Below, in pieces: positions 12,076 through 21,729 of a DNA stretch of 64,000 nucleotides. Location of the stretch: NCBI RefSeq assembly GCF_025263485.1, contig NZ_CP079863.1, forward strand, positions 4,836,001-4,900,000. Direction: 5' to 3'. The stretch's first letter is position 1. Every line of letters begins with the position of its first letter. The position numbers were made by a program, and so were the translations under genes. Origin of the DNA: Mycobacterium sp. SMC-2. GTDB taxonomy: Bacteria > Actinomycetota > Actinomycetes > Mycobacteriales > Mycobacteriaceae. The notes below the pieces were generated by a model that was not told where the DNA came from, made no database searches, and saw only the letters and a list, made by a program, of their open reading frames with translations.

Positions 12076-12702
12076 GACCTGACCGCCGCCGCCCGGATCC
12101 GCGACGCGGCCATCGAGCAGTTCGGCGAGCACGGATTCAGCGTGGGATTACGCGCGATCGCAGAAGCCGCCGGGGTGAGTGCCGCGCTGGTGATTCACCA
12201 CTTCGGCTCCAAGGAGGGCCTGCGCAAGGCGTGCGACGACTTCATCGCCGAAGAGATCCGAGACACCAAATCGGAGGCGCTGACGTCGAACGATCCCGCC
12301 ACGTGGTTCGCGCAGATGGCCGAGATCGAGTCGTACGCACCGATAATGGCCTACCTGGTACGCAGCATGCAGACCGGCGGTGAGCTAGCAAATATGTTGT
12401 GGCGCAGGATGATTGACAACGCCGAAGAGTACCTGGAGGAGGGCGTGCGGGCCGGCACCATAAAGGCGAGTCGAGACCCTGTCGCCCGGGCACGGTATCT
12501 GGGCATCACCGGCGGTGGCGGCTTTCTGCTGTATCTGCAGATGCACGAAACGCCGACGGATATCCGCGCGGTCCTCCGCGACTACGCCCGCGAGATGGTG
12601 CTGCCCGCACTGGAGATCTACACCGAAGGACTCATGGTCGACCGCACCATGTACGACGCATTCCTGGCCGCCGATGATCAAGGAGAACCCCATGCCAGTT
12701 GA
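12064..12702 (+). CDS. TetR repressor of the ABC exporter (Rv1219c-type)
   Basis: A 212-aa TetR-family regulator. The N-terminal helix-turn-helix is clear ([27 protein letters not shown]), followed by an all-helical ligand-binding domain. It is near-identical to Rv1219c, which represses the Rv1218c-Rv1217c multidrug exporter. The ATG at 12064 lies inside a 40-bp palindrome and is 7 nt after a -10 element, so the mRNA is probably leaderless and autorepressed. Its stop overlaps the exporter ATPase start by 11 nt, making a three-gene operon. Confidence 0.93.
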   Translation: MRSADLTAAARIRDAAIEQFGEHGFSVGLRAIAEAAGVSAALVIHHFGSKEGLRKACDDFIAEEIRDTKSEALTSNDPATWFAQMAEIESYAPIMAYLVRSMQTGGELANMLWRRMIDNAEEYLEEGVRAGTIKASRDPVARARYLGITGGGGFLLYLQMHETPTDIRAVLRDYAREMVLPALEIYTEGLMVDRTMYDAFLAADDQGEPHAS

Positions 12703-13606
12703 CAATGCCGCACCCATCGAGATCCGCGGTCTGAGAAAGAATTTCGGGGCGGTGCGCGCGCTGGACGGCCTCGACCTCACGGTTCGCGAGGGCGAAGTGC
12801 ACGGCTTTCTCGGCCCCAACGGCGCAGGGAAGTCGACGACCATCCGCATCCTGCTGGGCCTGGTCAAGGCGGACGGTGGCAGCGTGCGGTTGCTGGGTGG
12901 TGATCCGTGGACCGACGCGGTCGCACTGCACCGCCAGATCGCCTATGTGCCGGGCGATGTCACGCTGTGGCCGACCCTGACGGGCGGCGAGACCATCGAC
13001 ATTCTGGCCCGCATGCGCGGCGGCATCGACCACGGCCGTCGCGCCGAGCTGATCGAGCGCTTCGACCTCGACCCCCACAAGAAGGCGCGGACCTACTCCA
13101 AGGGCAACCGGCAGAAGGTCTCGCTGATCTCCGCCTTCTCGTCCCGGGCCCGCCTCCTGCTTCTGGACGAGCCCAGCAGCGGCCTGGACCCGTTGATGGA
13201 AAACGTGTTTCAACAGTGCGTCGCCGAGGCGCGCGACCGCGGCGCGACGGTCTTGTTGTCCAGTCACATCCTGGCCGAGACGGAAGCGCTGTGCGAGAGG
13301 GTGACCATCATCCGGGCCGGGAAGACGGTCGAGAGCGGTTCGCTGGACTCGATGCGGCATCTCAGCCGCACCTCGATCAGAGCCGAAATCAACGGCGATC
13401 CCGGCGATCTCACCCGAATCAAGGGCGTCGAGGACGTCAGCTTCGAGGGCAACACCGTGCGCGCTCAGGTCGACGGCGAGAGCCTCGGGGAACTGATCCG
13501 GGCGCTGGGTGACGCCGGTGTGCGCAGCCTCGTCAGCCAGCCGCCCACGCTCGAGGAGCTCTTCCTGCGTCACTACGACACGGCCGAGCAGGTTTCAGCA
13601 TCATGA
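12692..13606 (+). CDS. ABC exporter ATP-binding protein (Rv1218c-type)
   Basis: A 304-aa ATPase of a DrrA/CcmA-like drug exporter. Walker A is GPNGAGKST (residues 41-49), Walker B is [12 protein letters not shown], and the signature is SKGNRQK instead of the canonical LSGGQ, as is usual in this exporter group. A C-terminal extension of about 70 residues is typical of DrrA-like proteins. ATG at 12692 is chosen because AAGGAG precedes it at a good distance, although the reading frame is open further upstream inside the TetR gene. Its stop overlaps the permease start (ATGA). Confidence 0.92.
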   Translation: MPVDNAAPIEIRGLRKNFGAVRALDGLDLTVREGEVHGFLGPNGAGKSTTIRILLGLVKADGGSVRLLGGDPWTDAVALHRQIAYVPGDVTLWPTLTGGETIDILARMRGGIDHGRRAELIERFDLDPHKKARTYSKGNRQKVSLISAFSSRARLLLLDEPSSGLDPLMENVFQQCVAEARDRGATVLLSSHILAETEALCERVTIIRAGKTVESGSLDSMRHLSRTSIRAEINGDPGDLTRIKGVEDVSFEGNTVRAQVDGESLGELIRALGDAGVRSLVSQPPTLEELFLRHYDTAEQVSAS

Positions 13607-15246
13607 GCACCGCAACCTTGGATCGGTCGCACCCTCCGGCCTACCCGGCGCCGCAACTGGGGCCGAACTTCTCGGGAACGCTCGCGATGCTGCGGCTCTA
13701 CCTGCGCCGCGACCGGATCTCACTGCCGCTGTGGGTGCTGCTGTTGTCGGTGCCGCTGGCGACGGTATACGTCGGCAGCATCGAAAAGGTCTACCCCACC
13801 CGGGCCGCACGCGCCGGATTCGCGGCTTCGATCATGGCGAGCCCCGCGCAACGCGCGCTCTACGGGCAGGTTTACAACGATAGCCTTGGAGCCGTTGGCA
13901 TTTGGAAGGCCGGCATCTTCCACTTGCTGCTAGCGGTGGCCGTCATCCTGACCGTCATCCGGCACACCCGCGCTGACGAGGAGGCGGGCCGAACCGAACT
14001 CGTGGACTCGACCGCGGTCGGTCGCTACGCCAGCCTTAGCGCCGCGCTGCTGCTGTCCTCCGGGGCCAGCGTCGCCACCGGGGTGATCGGCGCGGCGGGA
14101 TTGCTCACCACCGATGTCCCGCCGGGTGGGTCGCTCGCCTTCGGCGCGGCGCTGGCCTGCTCCGGCCTGGTCTTCACCGCCGTCGCCGCGGTGGCCGCGC
14201 AGTTGTCGCCGAGCGCGCGCACGGCCCGCGGCGCCGCGTTCGCCGTCTTGGCGGCCGCCTTCACGCTGCGTGCCCTCGGGGACGCGGGTTCCGGTGCGCT
14301 GTCGTGGCTTTCGCCCCTGGGGTGGTCGCTGCAAGTGCGGCCCTACGCGGGCGACCACTGGCCGGTGCTGGTGCTGCATCTGGCGACCACCGTCGCGCTC
14401 ACCGCGGTGGCATATCGACTACTCGCCGGCCGCGATGTCGGCGCCGGGCTTTTCGCCGAGCGGCCCGGCCCCGGCTCCGCCGCTCCCGCGCTGGGCAACG
14501 TGTTCGGGCTGACGTGGCGGCTGGACCGCGGTGCGCTCCTGCTGTGGACCGTGGGCCTGTGCCTCTATGGCGTTTTGGTGGGCAGCGTGGTGCACGGCAT
14601 CGGCGACGAACTCGGCGGCAGCAACGCCGCGCGCGACATCGTCGTCCGGATGGGCGGCACCAACGTTTTGGCCGAAGCCTTCATCGCCGTGGCATTCACC
14701 ATGCTGGGCATGGCCGCCGCCGCGTTCTCGGTGTCGCTGACGTTGCGGTTGCACCAGGAAGAGTCGGCCCAACGCGCCGAGACGATACTGGCCGGTGCGG
14801 TGTCGCGAACCCGTTGGCTGGCAAGCCACGTGCTGGCCGCGCTGCTCGGATCCGCGGTTGCGATGCTGCTCAGCGGGTTGACGGGCGGGCTCGTCTACGG
14901 CGCCGCCGCCGGCGATGTCGGCGGTAAGGTGGCGCTCGTGGGGGCAAGCGCGGCGGTGCAACTGCCGGCCGTGTGGTTGTTGTGCGCGGTGACGGTCGCG
15001 TTGTTCGGCCTCGCGCCGCGGTTCACGCCCGTGGCCTGGGGCGCTCTGGTCGGGTTCGTCGCCTTGTACCTGATCGGTTCGCTGGCCGGCTTCCCCCAGT
15101 GGTTGCTGGATCTCGAACCGTTCGCCCACATCCCGCGCGTCAGCGGCGATTTCACGACCGTGCCACTGTTGTGGTTGCTCGTCGTCGACGTGACACTGAT
15201 CGCCCTGGGCGCCGTGGCTTTCCGACGACGTGATCTGCGAGGTTAG
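13603..15246 (+). CDS. ABC exporter membrane protein (Rv1217c-type)
   Basis: A 547-aa polytopic membrane protein with roughly twelve hydrophobic segments in two homologous halves (for example [17 protein letters not shown] and [21 protein letters not shown]). It has no ATPase motifs and pairs with the preceding ATPase. In M. tuberculosis the pair is linked to efflux of several drug classes. It starts within the ATPase stop (ATGA overlap), showing translational coupling. The substrate in this organism is not predictable from sequence. Confidence 0.9.
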   Translation: MSTATLDRSHPPAYPAPQLGPNFSGTLAMLRLYLRRDRISLPLWVLLLSVPLATVYVGSIEKVYPTRAARAGFAASIMASPAQRALYGQVYNDSLGAVGIWKAGIFHLLLAVAVILTVIRHTRADEEAGRTELVDSTAVGRYASLSAALLLSSGASVATGVIGAAGLLTTDVPPGGSLAFGAALACSGLVFTAVAAVAAQLSPSARTARGAAFAVLAAAFTLRALGDAGSGALSWLSPLGWSLQVRPYAGDHWPVLVLHLATTVALTAVAYRLLAGRDVGAGLFAERPGPGSAAPALGNVFGLTWRLDRGALLLWTVGLCLYGVLVGSVVHGIGDELGGSNAARDIVVRMGGTNVLAEAFIAVAFTMLGMAAAAFSVSLTLRLHQEESAQRAETILAGAVSRTRWLASHVLAALLGSAVAMLLSGLTGGLVYGAAAGDVGGKVALVGASAAVQLPAVWLLCAVTVALFGLAPRFTPVAWGALVGFVALYLIGSLAGFPQWLLDLEPFAHIPRVSGDFTTVPLLWLLVVDVTLIALGAVAFRRRDLRG

Positions 15247-15253
15247 GAGTGTC

Positions 15254-15928
15254 ATGAAATTCGGTCTTCGACTGGTGGCATCATCGATTCTCGGAATGGC
15301 CGCCTATGCTCTGGTCCTGTTCTTACCGGCCGGCACCATCCACTATTGGCAGGGATGGGCTTTCATCGCCCTGTTCACGGCGGTATCGATCGGTCCCACA
15401 ATATATTTGGCGCGCAAACGTCCGGCGGCCCTGCGGCGGCGCATGCATGCGGGACCGCAGGCGGAAACCCGAATGGCCCAGAAAATGATCATCACCGGCG
15501 CGTTCGGGCTTCTCTTCGGGATCATGGCGTTCAGCGCGTTCGACCATCGGATGGGCTGGTCGACGGTGCCCGTATGGCTGTGCCTGGTCGGGGACGTGCT
15601 GATGGCGGCCGGGTTGGGCATCGCCATGCTCGTGGTCATCGAGAATAGTTACGCCGCTGCCACCGTCACGGTGGAGAGCGGCCAGAAAGTAGCCACGGGC
15701 GGCCTCTACAGGTTCGTCAGGCACCCGATGTATGCCGGCAACGTGATCATGATGGTGGGCATGGCCCTGGCGCTCGGCTCTTATTGGGCACTTCTGTTCG
15801 TCATCCCGGGCGTCACGCTCCTCGTCTTGCGCATCCTCGACGAGGAGAAGCTCCTCAAAAGGGAACTCCCGGGATACCGCGAATACGCGCAGCACGTTCG
15901 CTATCGGCTGCTGCCGAGTGTGTGGTAG
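15254..15928 (+). CDS. Isoprenylcysteine methyltransferase-like membrane protein (Rv1216c-type)
   Basis: A 224-aa integral membrane protein with about five hydrophobic helices and the C-terminal signature of the ICMT/PEMT-like family: GLYRFVRHPMYAGNVI, then ILDEEKLLKRELPGYREYAQHVRYRLLP. Such enzymes methylate lipophilic substrates using SAM bound near the RHPxY motif. The real substrate is unknown. ATG at 15254 has AGGAG 4 nt upstream. It starts 7 bp after the exporter permease stop, so it is probably the fourth gene of that operon. Confidence 0.87.
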   Translation: MKFGLRLVASSILGMAAYALVLFLPAGTIHYWQGWAFIALFTAVSIGPTIYLARKRPAALRRRMHAGPQAETRMAQKMIITGAFGLLFGIMAFSAFDHRMGWSTVPVWLCLVGDVLMAAGLGIAMLVVIENSYAAATVTVESGQKVATGGLYRFVRHPMYAGNVIMMVGMALALGSYWALLFVIPGVTLLVLRILDEEKLLKRELPGYREYAQHVRYRLLPSVW

Positions 15929-15958
15929 CGGCCGGGAGAAGGCGCTTAGGGTAGTCGG

Positions 15959-17641
15959 GTGGCGCGCGCTCCCGTCCCCACCCGAGACCGGCCTTGGCGG
16001 CGCCCCGGCGCCCTTCGTTACGCGCTGAGCCGCCTACGCGGCGTCGCCAAGCCCCCCGTCACGGTGACCGACCCACCGGGCGACATCCACGTCGAACGCG
16101 ACGTCGCAGCGCCGACCCGCGACGGAACCGTCCTGCGGATCAACGTTTTCCGGCGAGCCGGCACCGGGCCCCGGCCGGTCATTCTGAGCATCCATCCCTA
16201 CGGCAAGGACAACCTGCCCAAGCGGCGCGCCGGGAGGTGGACGTTCTCGGTGCAATACCGGGTGTTGCGCCAACCGCGCCCGGTGACCTTCTCGGCGCTG
16301 ACCGGTTGGGAAGCACCGGATCCCGCGTGGTGGACCGCGCAGGGCTTCACCGTGGTCAATGCCGACTCGCGGGGCTGCGGCCACTCCGGCGGCACCGGAA
16401 ACCTGCTGTCACGCCGGGAGGCCGAGGACACCTACGACCTCGTGCAGTGGCTCGCCGGCCAGCCGTGGTGCGACGGCCGTGTCGTCATGCTCGGCGTGTC
16501 GTACCTGGCCATCAGCCAGTACGCCGTCGCCGCCCTGCAGCCGCCGGCGCTGCGGGCGATCTGCCCCTGGGAAGGCTTCACCGACGCCTATCGCGACCTG
16601 ACCTTTCCCGGCGGCGTCCGCGAGACCGGCTTCACCAAGATGTGGTCGCGCAACCTGCGGCGCGCCTCGCGGCAGACCTACGACCTCGAACGGATGCAGG
16701 ACGGCCACCCGCTGCGCGACGACTTCTGGCGCTCGGTGGCGCCCGACCTGCCGGCGATCCAAATCCCCATGCTGATCTGCGGCAGCTTCTCGGACAACAA
16801 CCTGCACAGCCGCGGCTCGATGCGGGCCTTCACGCACACCGGCTCCGCGCACGCCCGCCTGTACACCCATCGAGGCGGCAAGTGGGCGACCTTCTACTCC
16901 GAGGCGGCGCTGGCCGAACAGCTGACATTCTTCCGCGCAGTGCTGGACGGGGTGCCGGGCTCGCGCAGCGTCCGCCTCGAGGTGCGCGAGGACCGCGACA
17001 CGATCGCCGCGGTGCGCGAAGAAGCGGACTGGCCGCTGCCCCGAACCCGTTGGCGGCCAATATATCTGGCACGGGCCGGCGTGCTGACACCCGGGCGGCC
17101 GGCGGAGGCCGGCAGCATCGCGTTCGAAACGCTTTCCCGCGCAGCGGTATTCAGCTGGACGGTCCCGGCGGACATCGAGCTGACCGGCCCGATGGCCGCC
17201 CGGTTGTGGGTGGCGCTGGACGGCTGCGACGACGCCAACCTGTTCGTCGGCGTGGAGAAGTGGCGAGACGGTCGCTTCGTCGCGTTCGAGGGGTCCTACG
17301 GCTACGGCCGCGACCGGGTGACCACCGGCTGGCAGCGGGTCTCGCTGCGGGCGCTGGACCCCGAGCTTTCGCGGCCGTGGGAGCCCGTCCCGTCGTGCGC
17401 GGAGCCGCAGCCGGTTCCCGCCGGGGAGGTGGTCGCGGTCGATGTCGCACTGGGCCCGTCGGCGACCTTGTTCCGGGCCGGCGAGCAGCTGCGGCTGGTG
17501 GTCGCCGGGCGCTGGCTGTGCCCGCGCAATCCGCTGATCGGCCAGATGCCCGCGGCCTATGCGCGCTCGCCCCGCGGCCGCGTCACCCTGCACTGGGGCC
17601 CGCGCTACGACGCGCACCTGCTCATCCCCGAGGTCCCGTAA
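15959..17641 (+). CDS. CocE/NonD-family hydrolase (Rv1215c-type)
   Basis: A 560-aa serine hydrolase of the X-Pro dipeptidyl-peptidase S15/CocE family. The alpha/beta-hydrolase core holds VVNADSRGCGHSGGTG and the nucleophile elbow VMLGVSYLAISQ (Ser in GVSY). The acid and His are expected near ICGSFSDNNLHSRG and THRGGKW. A C-terminal jelly-roll domain follows from about residue 350. The substrate is unknown (ester or acyl-peptide). TAGGGT at 15947-15952 sits 6 nt before the GTG, so the transcript is probably leaderless. It is convergent with glgC across a large palindrome. Confidence 0.87.
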   Translation: MARAPVPTRDRPWRRPGALRYALSRLRGVAKPPVTVTDPPGDIHVERDVAAPTRDGTVLRINVFRRAGTGPRPVILSIHPYGKDNLPKRRAGRWTFSVQYRVLRQPRPVTFSALTGWEAPDPAWWTAQGFTVVNADSRGCGHSGGTGNLLSRREAEDTYDLVQWLAGQPWCDGRVVMLGVSYLAISQYAVAALQPPALRAICPWEGFTDAYRDLTFPGGVRETGFTKMWSRNLRRASRQTYDLERMQDGHPLRDDFWRSVAPDLPAIQIPMLICGSFSDNNLHSRGSMRAFTHTGSAHARLYTHRGGKWATFYSEAALAEQLTFFRAVLDGVPGSRSVRLEVREDRDTIAAVREEADWPLPRTRWRPIYLARAGVLTPGRPAEAGSIAFETLSRAAVFSWTVPADIELTGPMAARLWVALDGCDDANLFVGVEKWRDGRFVAFEGSYGYGRDRVTTGWQRVSLRALDPELSRPWEPVPSCAEPQPVPAGEVVAVDVALGPSATLFRAGEQLRLVVAGRWLCPRNPLIGQMPAAYARSPRGRVTLHWGPRYDAHLLIPEVP

Positions 17642-17643
17642 GG

Positions 17644-17705
17644 CGCGAGCAGACGCAGAATCGCACGTTTCATGATGAAATCGTGCGATTCTGCGTCTGC
17701 TCGCG
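17644..17705. terminator. 62-bp near-perfect palindrome between convergent genes
   Basis: Arms of 24 perfectly complementary bases (17644-17667 and 17682-17705, starting CGCGAGCAGACGCAG) enclose TTTCATGATGAAA, itself a palindrome. Only one bulged T breaks the symmetry. It lies between the CocE-type gene and glgC, which converge, and is a likely bidirectional terminator or dispersed hairpin element. Confidence 0.75.
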
Positions 17706-17718
17706 GAAGCTGGGCCAG

Positions 17719-18933
17719 CTAGATCCAGACGCCCTTGCCCACCGCGACCACGCCGCCGGCGCTGATCGCGAACCGTTCCCGGTCCCGCTCCAGATCCACT
17801 CCGACCATCTCGCCGGGCCCGACGACGACGTTCTTGTCCAGGATGGCGTGGCGTACCACCGCGCCCCGGCCGACCCGGGCGCCCGGCATGATGACGCTGC
17901 CCTCGACGATCGCGCCGTCGTCGACCACCACGTTGGACGACAGCACCGAGTTACGCACCGACGCCGCCGAAATGATGCTGCCGGCGCCGACGACCGACTC
18001 CTGTGCGGAGCCGCCGTTGACGAACTTGGCCGGTGCCAGGTTCTCCGACTCGCCGCGAATCGGCCAGCGCTTGTTGTAGAGGTTGAACACCGGGTGCACC
18101 GACACCAGGTCCATGTGCGCGTCGTAGAACGCGTCCAGCGTCCCCACGTCACGCCAGTAGCCGCGGTCGCGATCGGTGGCGCCCGGCACCTCGTTGTCCT
18201 TGAAGTCGTACACCGCGGCCATGCCGTCGCTTACCAGTCGCGGGATGATGTCACCGCCCATGTCGTGATCCGAATGGTCGTCGTCGGCGTCGGCGCGGAT
18301 GGCGTCGATGAGGACCTTCGTGGTGAAGATGTAGTTGCCCATCGATACGAACGTCGAGTCGGGGTCGCCCGGGACGCTCGGCGGATCCAGCGGCTTCTCC
18401 ACGAAAGCGCGGATGCGGCCCGAGTCGTCGGCGTCGATGCACCCGAACGCGCTGGCCTCGCTGCGCGGCACCCGGATGCCCGCCACCGTTACCCCCGCCC
18501 CACTTTCGATGTGGAACTGGACCATCTGTTCGGGGTCCATTCGGTACACGTGGTCGGCTCCGAAAACGACTATGTAGTCGGGGTCTTCGTCATAGATCAG
18601 ATTGAGCGACTGGTAGATCGCGTCGGCGGAGCCGGTGTACCAGCGCGGGCCCAGACGCTGCTGTGCGGGCACCGGGGTGATGTACTCACCGGCCAGGCCG
18701 GACAGCCGCCAGTTCTGCGAAATGTGACGGTCCAGTGAATGCGATTTGTACTGGGTGAGAACGCAGATCCTCAAGTAACGGGCATTGACGAGATTGGACA
18801 GCACGAAGTCGATCAGTCGATAGGCGCCCCCGAAGGGAACTGCGGGCTTGGCCCGGTCCGCGGTCAGCGGATACAGCCGCTTGCCCTCACCGCCGGCCAG
18901 GACGATGCCCAGCACGTGTGGCGCTTCCCTCAT
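17719..18933 (-). CDS. glgC: GlgC, ADP-glucose pyrophosphorylase
   Basis: A 404-aa glucose-1-phosphate adenylyltransferase that makes ADP-glucose from ATP and glucose-1-phosphate. The N-terminus carries [28 protein letters not shown] (nucleotide loop), then [14 protein letters not shown] and FVEKPL. The C-terminus is a left-handed beta-helix rich in hexapeptide repeats. ADP-glucose feeds the divergently encoded GlgM (maltose-1-phosphate synthesis) and thus alpha-glucan and methylglucose lipopolysaccharide. TAGGTT lies 6 nt before the ATG at 18933, indicating a leaderless mRNA. Confidence 0.95.
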   Translation of the reverse strand: MREAPHVLGIVLAGGEGKRLYPLTADRAKPAVPFGGAYRLIDFVLSNLVNARYLRICVLTQYKSHSLDRHISQNWRLSGLAGEYITPVPAQQRLGPRWYTGSADAIYQSLNLIYDEDPDYIVVFGADHVYRMDPEQMVQFHIESGAGVTVAGIRVPRSEASAFGCIDADDSGRIRAFVEKPLDPPSVPGDPDSTFVSMGNYIFTTKVLIDAIRADADDDHSDHDMGGDIIPRLVSDGMAAVYDFKDNEVPGATDRDRGYWRDVGTLDAFYDAHMDLVSVHPVFNLYNKRWPIRGESENLAPAKFVNGGSAQESVVGAGSIISAASVRNSVLSSNVVVDDGAIVEGSVIMPGARVGRGAVVRHAILDKNVVVGPGEMVGVDLERDRERFAISAGGVVAVGKGVWI

Positions 18934-19047
18934 GATTCAAACCTATCGGCCGCCGCGAACCGCTGCCAGAGGGACGGTGCTATTGGTGGTCTGCTGTGCG
19001 GCTGTCCGTCAAGGTATTTGGTCCCGCGGCCGGCCACGGATTGCCCA

Positions 19048-19177
19048 GGCCCGACTCGCGGGCCCCGTCGACGCCGCCCAAGCTCAACCGTCCGGCTTCT
19101 CCTCGGCCCGACTCGCGGGCCCCCTCGACGCCGTCCAAGCTCAACCGTCCGGCTTCTCCTCGGCCCGACTCGCGGAC
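19048..19177. repeat. 57-bp tandem repeat in the glgC-glgM promoter region
   Basis: Units begin at 19048, 19105 and 19162 with GGCCCGACTCGCGG. The first two are full 57-bp copies differing at a few bases, and the third is partial. Because 57 is a multiple of 3, the reading frame upstream of glgM stays open and would encode a 19-residue peptide repeat (PRPDSRAPST...). Homology and promoter spacing place the true glgM start downstream, so the repeat is most likely non-coding. Confidence 0.8.
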
Positions 19178-19205
19178 CTCGTCGTCGCCGAACTACCGTG
19201 CGGGT

Positions 19206-20369
19206 ATGCGGGTGGCGATGATGACTCGGGAGTACCCACCAGAGGTTTACGGGGGAGCCGGCGTACATGTCACCGAACTGGTGGCGCAACTGCGCCGACT
19301 GTGCGCGGTCGACGTGCACTGCATGGGCGCGCAGCGGCCAAACGCCTTCGTGCACCAACCCGATCCGCGCTTGCAGGGCGCCAACGTGGCGCTGTCGACG
19401 CTGTCCTCGGACCTGATGATGGCCAACGCCGCGTCGGCCGCCACCGTCGTGCATTCGCACACCTGGTACACCGGCATGGCCGGGCATCTGGCCGCGCTGC
19501 TCTACGACGTCCCCCACGTTCTGACCGCCCATTCGCTCGAGCCGCTGCGGCCGTGGAAGGCCGAACAGCTCGGCGGCGGCTACCGCGTGTCGACGTGGGT
19601 GGAGCACACCGCGGTACAGGCTGCGGACGCGGTCATCGCGGTCAGCTCCGCGATGCGCGAAGACATCCTGCGGGTCTACCCCGCCCTGGACCCCAACGTC
19701 GTGCACGTCATCCGCAACGGGGTCGACACCGACGTCTGGCATCCCGCCGGGCCGGTGCAAGCCGGGTCTGTGCTGGCCGAACTCGGGGTCGACCCGCAGC
19801 GGCCCACCGTGGCGTTCGTCGGCCGGATCACCCGGCAGAAGGGCGTCGCCCATTTGGTGGCCGCGGCGCACCACTTCGACCCCGAGGTGCAGGTGGTGCT
19901 GTGCGCGGGCGCCCCCGACACCCAGGAGATAGCCGACGAGATTCGGTCCGCGGTGGCGCGGCTGGCCCGCGACCGACAGGGCGTGTTCTGGATCAGAGAG
20001 ATGCTGCCCATCGGCGAGCTACGCGAAATACTATCGGCGGCAACCGTTTTCGTGTGTCCCTCGGTGTACGAGCCGCTGGGCATCGTCAACCTGGAGGCGA
20101 TGGCGTGCGCGACCGCGGTGGTGGCGTCCGACGTCGGCGGGATACCCGAGGTGGTCGCCGACGGGGTGACCGGGTCGCTGGTGCACTACGACGCCGGCGA
20201 CCCTTCCGGCTACCACGCCCGGCTGGCCGAAGCGGTCAATGAGCTTGTCGCCGACCCCGAGAAGGCCAAGCGCTACGGCGAGGCGGGACGCCAGCGCTGC
20301 GTCGAGGAATTCTCCTGGGCCCGCGTCGCCGAGCAGACCCTGGAAATCTACCGAAAGGTTTGTGCGTAG
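19206..20369 (+). CDS. glgM: GlgM, alpha-maltose-1-phosphate synthase (GT4)
   Basis: A 387-aa GT4 glycosyltransferase, the same length as M. tuberculosis Rv1212c (annotated glgA/glgM). The N-terminus has REYPPEVYGGAGVHVTELV (acceptor/donor loop). The C-terminal Rossmann half has FVGRITRQKGVAHLV and the E-x7-E segment in PSVYEPLGIVNLEAMACATAVVAS. It joins ADP-glucose and glucose-1-phosphate to give maltose-1-phosphate for GlgE-dependent glucan synthesis. ATG at 19206 is chosen because it lies 6 nt after TACCGT (19194-19199) and matches the family start. The open frame further upstream is repeat sequence. Confidence 0.93.
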   Translation: MRVAMMTREYPPEVYGGAGVHVTELVAQLRRLCAVDVHCMGAQRPNAFVHQPDPRLQGANVALSTLSSDLMMANAASAATVVHSHTWYTGMAGHLAALLYDVPHVLTAHSLEPLRPWKAEQLGGGYRVSTWVEHTAVQAADAVIAVSSAMREDILRVYPALDPNVVHVIRNGVDTDVWHPAGPVQAGSVLAELGVDPQRPTVAFVGRITRQKGVAHLVAAAHHFDPEVQVVLCAGAPDTQEIADEIRSAVARLARDRQGVFWIREMLPIGELREILSAATVFVCPSVYEPLGIVNLEAMACATAVVASDVGGIPEVVADGVTGSLVHYDAGDPSGYHARLAEAVNELVADPEKAKRYGEAGRQRCVEEFSWARVAEQTLEIYRKVCA

Positions 20370-20398
20370 CGCCGCCGGCAACGGTCCGCCGGCCCGCC

Positions 20399-20572
20399 TC
20401 AGCTGGAGCTCGTGACACCCTTGAGTTCGTCACCGAGGGCGGCGGCTTCGTCGGGCGTCAGCTCAACGACCAGTCGACCGCCTCCCTCAAGTGGTACCCG
20501 CATCACGATGCCGCGCCCCTCCTTGGTTGCTTCCAGAGGACCGTCTCCGGTCCGGGGCTTCATCGCCGCCAT
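20399..20572 (-). CDS. Small DUF3117 protein (Rv1211-type)
   Basis: A 57-aa protein with the strongly conserved DUF3117 sequence: MKPRTGDGPLEATKEGRG, then RVPLEGGGRLVVELTPDEAAAL. The function is unknown, though the family is nearly universal in actinobacteria. I chose the ATG at 20572 because GGAGGGAG lies 7 nt upstream. M. tuberculosis annotation uses a longer form, equivalent to an ATG at 20632 here (77 aa). It is convergent with glgM. Confidence 0.85.
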   Translation of the reverse strand: MAAMKPRTGDGPLEATKEGRGIVMRVPLEGGGRLVVELTPDEAAALGDELKGVTSSS

Positions 20573-20765
20573 CGAGTGCTCCCTCCAGGTTCGAGCTGGC
20601 CCGCCTTTGCGGACCTGGTCGGCGCCGAGCATGCCCCGCCAGCGATTTTCCAGCCATACCCGGCATCGAACTGCCAAATCACCCCTCCATTGTTCCCTAT
20701 CCAGGTCACGAGTTGTACAAAGACCCGGTTCTGAGGGCTTAGCGGGCCGCTCAGGACCCCCGTAG

Positions 20766-21344
20766 TCACCGGCTGGAGGGCACCCAGCAACCCCGGATAT
20801 GGTCGTCGACCATCCCGGTCGCCTGCATCAACGCATAGGCGGTGGTCGGCCCGACGAAGCGGAACCCGCGCCGCTTGAGCTCACGCGCCATGGCCTTCGA
20901 TTCGGCAGTCGCCGAGGGAATTTCGGAGCCCGCAGCCGGCCGGGGCCGGGGCGCCGGCGCAAACGACCACAGCAGCTTCGACAGGTCCGCCGGAGTTCCC
21001 AGCTCGGCGGCGGCGCGCGCGTTGGCGATCGTCGCGTCGATTTTGGCCCGGTTGCGAACGATTCCCGTGTCCGCCATCAACCGCTGGACGTCGGCATCGG
21101 TGTAGCCGGCCACCTGCTCGAAATCGAACCCGGCGAAGGCCCGCCGGAAGTTCTCCCGTTTGCGCAAAATGATCAGCCACGACAGCCCGCTCTGGAAGGC
21201 CTCCAAGCTCATTCGCTCGAACAGCGCCACCCCGTCGTGCACCGGACGGCCCCACTCCTGGTCGTGGTAGTCGCGGTACATCTCGAAATCGGGTCCGGGC
21301 CGAATGGCCGCCCAGCTACACCGAACCAATGCGTCATCGCTCAC
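20766..21344 (-). CDS. tagA: TagA, DNA-3-methyladenine glycosylase I
   Basis: A 192-aa base-excision repair glycosylase removing 3-methyladenine. Conserved TagA segments are visible: VRCSWA (first Cys ligand), YHDQEWGRPVHDG, LFERMSLEAFQSGLSWLIILRKRENFRRAF, and the C-terminal FVGPTTAYALMQATGMVDDHIRGC with the remaining zinc ligands. GTG at 21344 is chosen from homology, as the track is open further upstream. It starts 2 bp after the stop of the DivIVA-like gene, so it belongs to the gpgS-folP2 transcription unit. Confidence 0.92.
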   Translation of the reverse strand: MSDDALVRCSWAAIRPGPDFEMYRDYHDQEWGRPVHDGVALFERMSLEAFQSGLSWLIILRKRENFRRAFAGFDFEQVAGYTDADVQRLMADTGIVRNRAKIDATIANARAAAELGTPADLSKLLWSFAPAPRPRPAAGSEIPSATAESKAMARELKRRGFRFVGPTTAYALMQATGMVDDHIRGCWVPSSR

Positions 21345-21346
21345 GT

Positions 21347-21679
21347 CTAGTCCTGACGATCCTCGCCGTCCTGGGGTTCCACTTCGCACTCCGCGCGGGC
21401 GTGCACGGCGGCCAGCTGGCCGCGCAGCGCCTCGAGCTCGCGGGCGAGCCGATCCAGCACCCAGTCCACCTCGCTGGTTTTGTAGCCGCGCAGCACCTGG
21501 GTGAACTTGACGGCGTCGACGTCCGCGCCGGTCACACCGTAGGCGGGCAACACCGTCGCGGTCGTCCCCCGCGGCAGGGGTGGCAGCTGCTCACCCCGAC
21601 CAAACAGCAGGCTCGCCGCGCCGAACAGCACGATCGCCACCAGCACCAGCACCACTAGGTAAAGCAACACCAAGGCCAC
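21347..21679 (-). CDS. Membrane-anchored DivIVA-domain protein (Rv1209-type)
   Basis: A 110-aa protein with one N-terminal transmembrane helix (LVLLYLVVLVLVAIVLFGAASLLF). A DivIVA-like motif follows around residues 50-90 (VTGADVDAVKFTQVLRGYKTSEVDWVLDRLARELEALR) that should form a coiled coil. DivIVA relatives organise polar growth in mycobacteria, but this short one has no established role. GTG at 21679 is used. It lies between gpgS (50 bp upstream) and tagA (2 bp downstream) in one operon. Confidence 0.85.
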   Translation of the reverse strand: MALVLLYLVVLVLVAIVLFGAASLLFGRGEQLPPLPRGTTATVLPAYGVTGADVDAVKFTQVLRGYKTSEVDWVLDRLARELEALRGQLAAVHARAECEVEPQDGEDRQD

Positions 21680-21729
21680 GTCGTCGATATTGCCCTATGC
21701 CGCCGACACCGCGATCAAGCAACGTGGCC

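Noticed and set aside
15994..18738. 914-aa ORF across the CocE-type gene and glgC
   Set aside because: It runs out of frame through one real gene, the palindrome and antisense to glgC, with no protein-like features.
18996..19205. N-terminal extension of GlgM with a 19-residue peptide repeat
   Set aside because: It is low-complexity tandem DNA, the family start is at 19206, and a -10-like TACCGT lies exactly 6 nt before that ATG.
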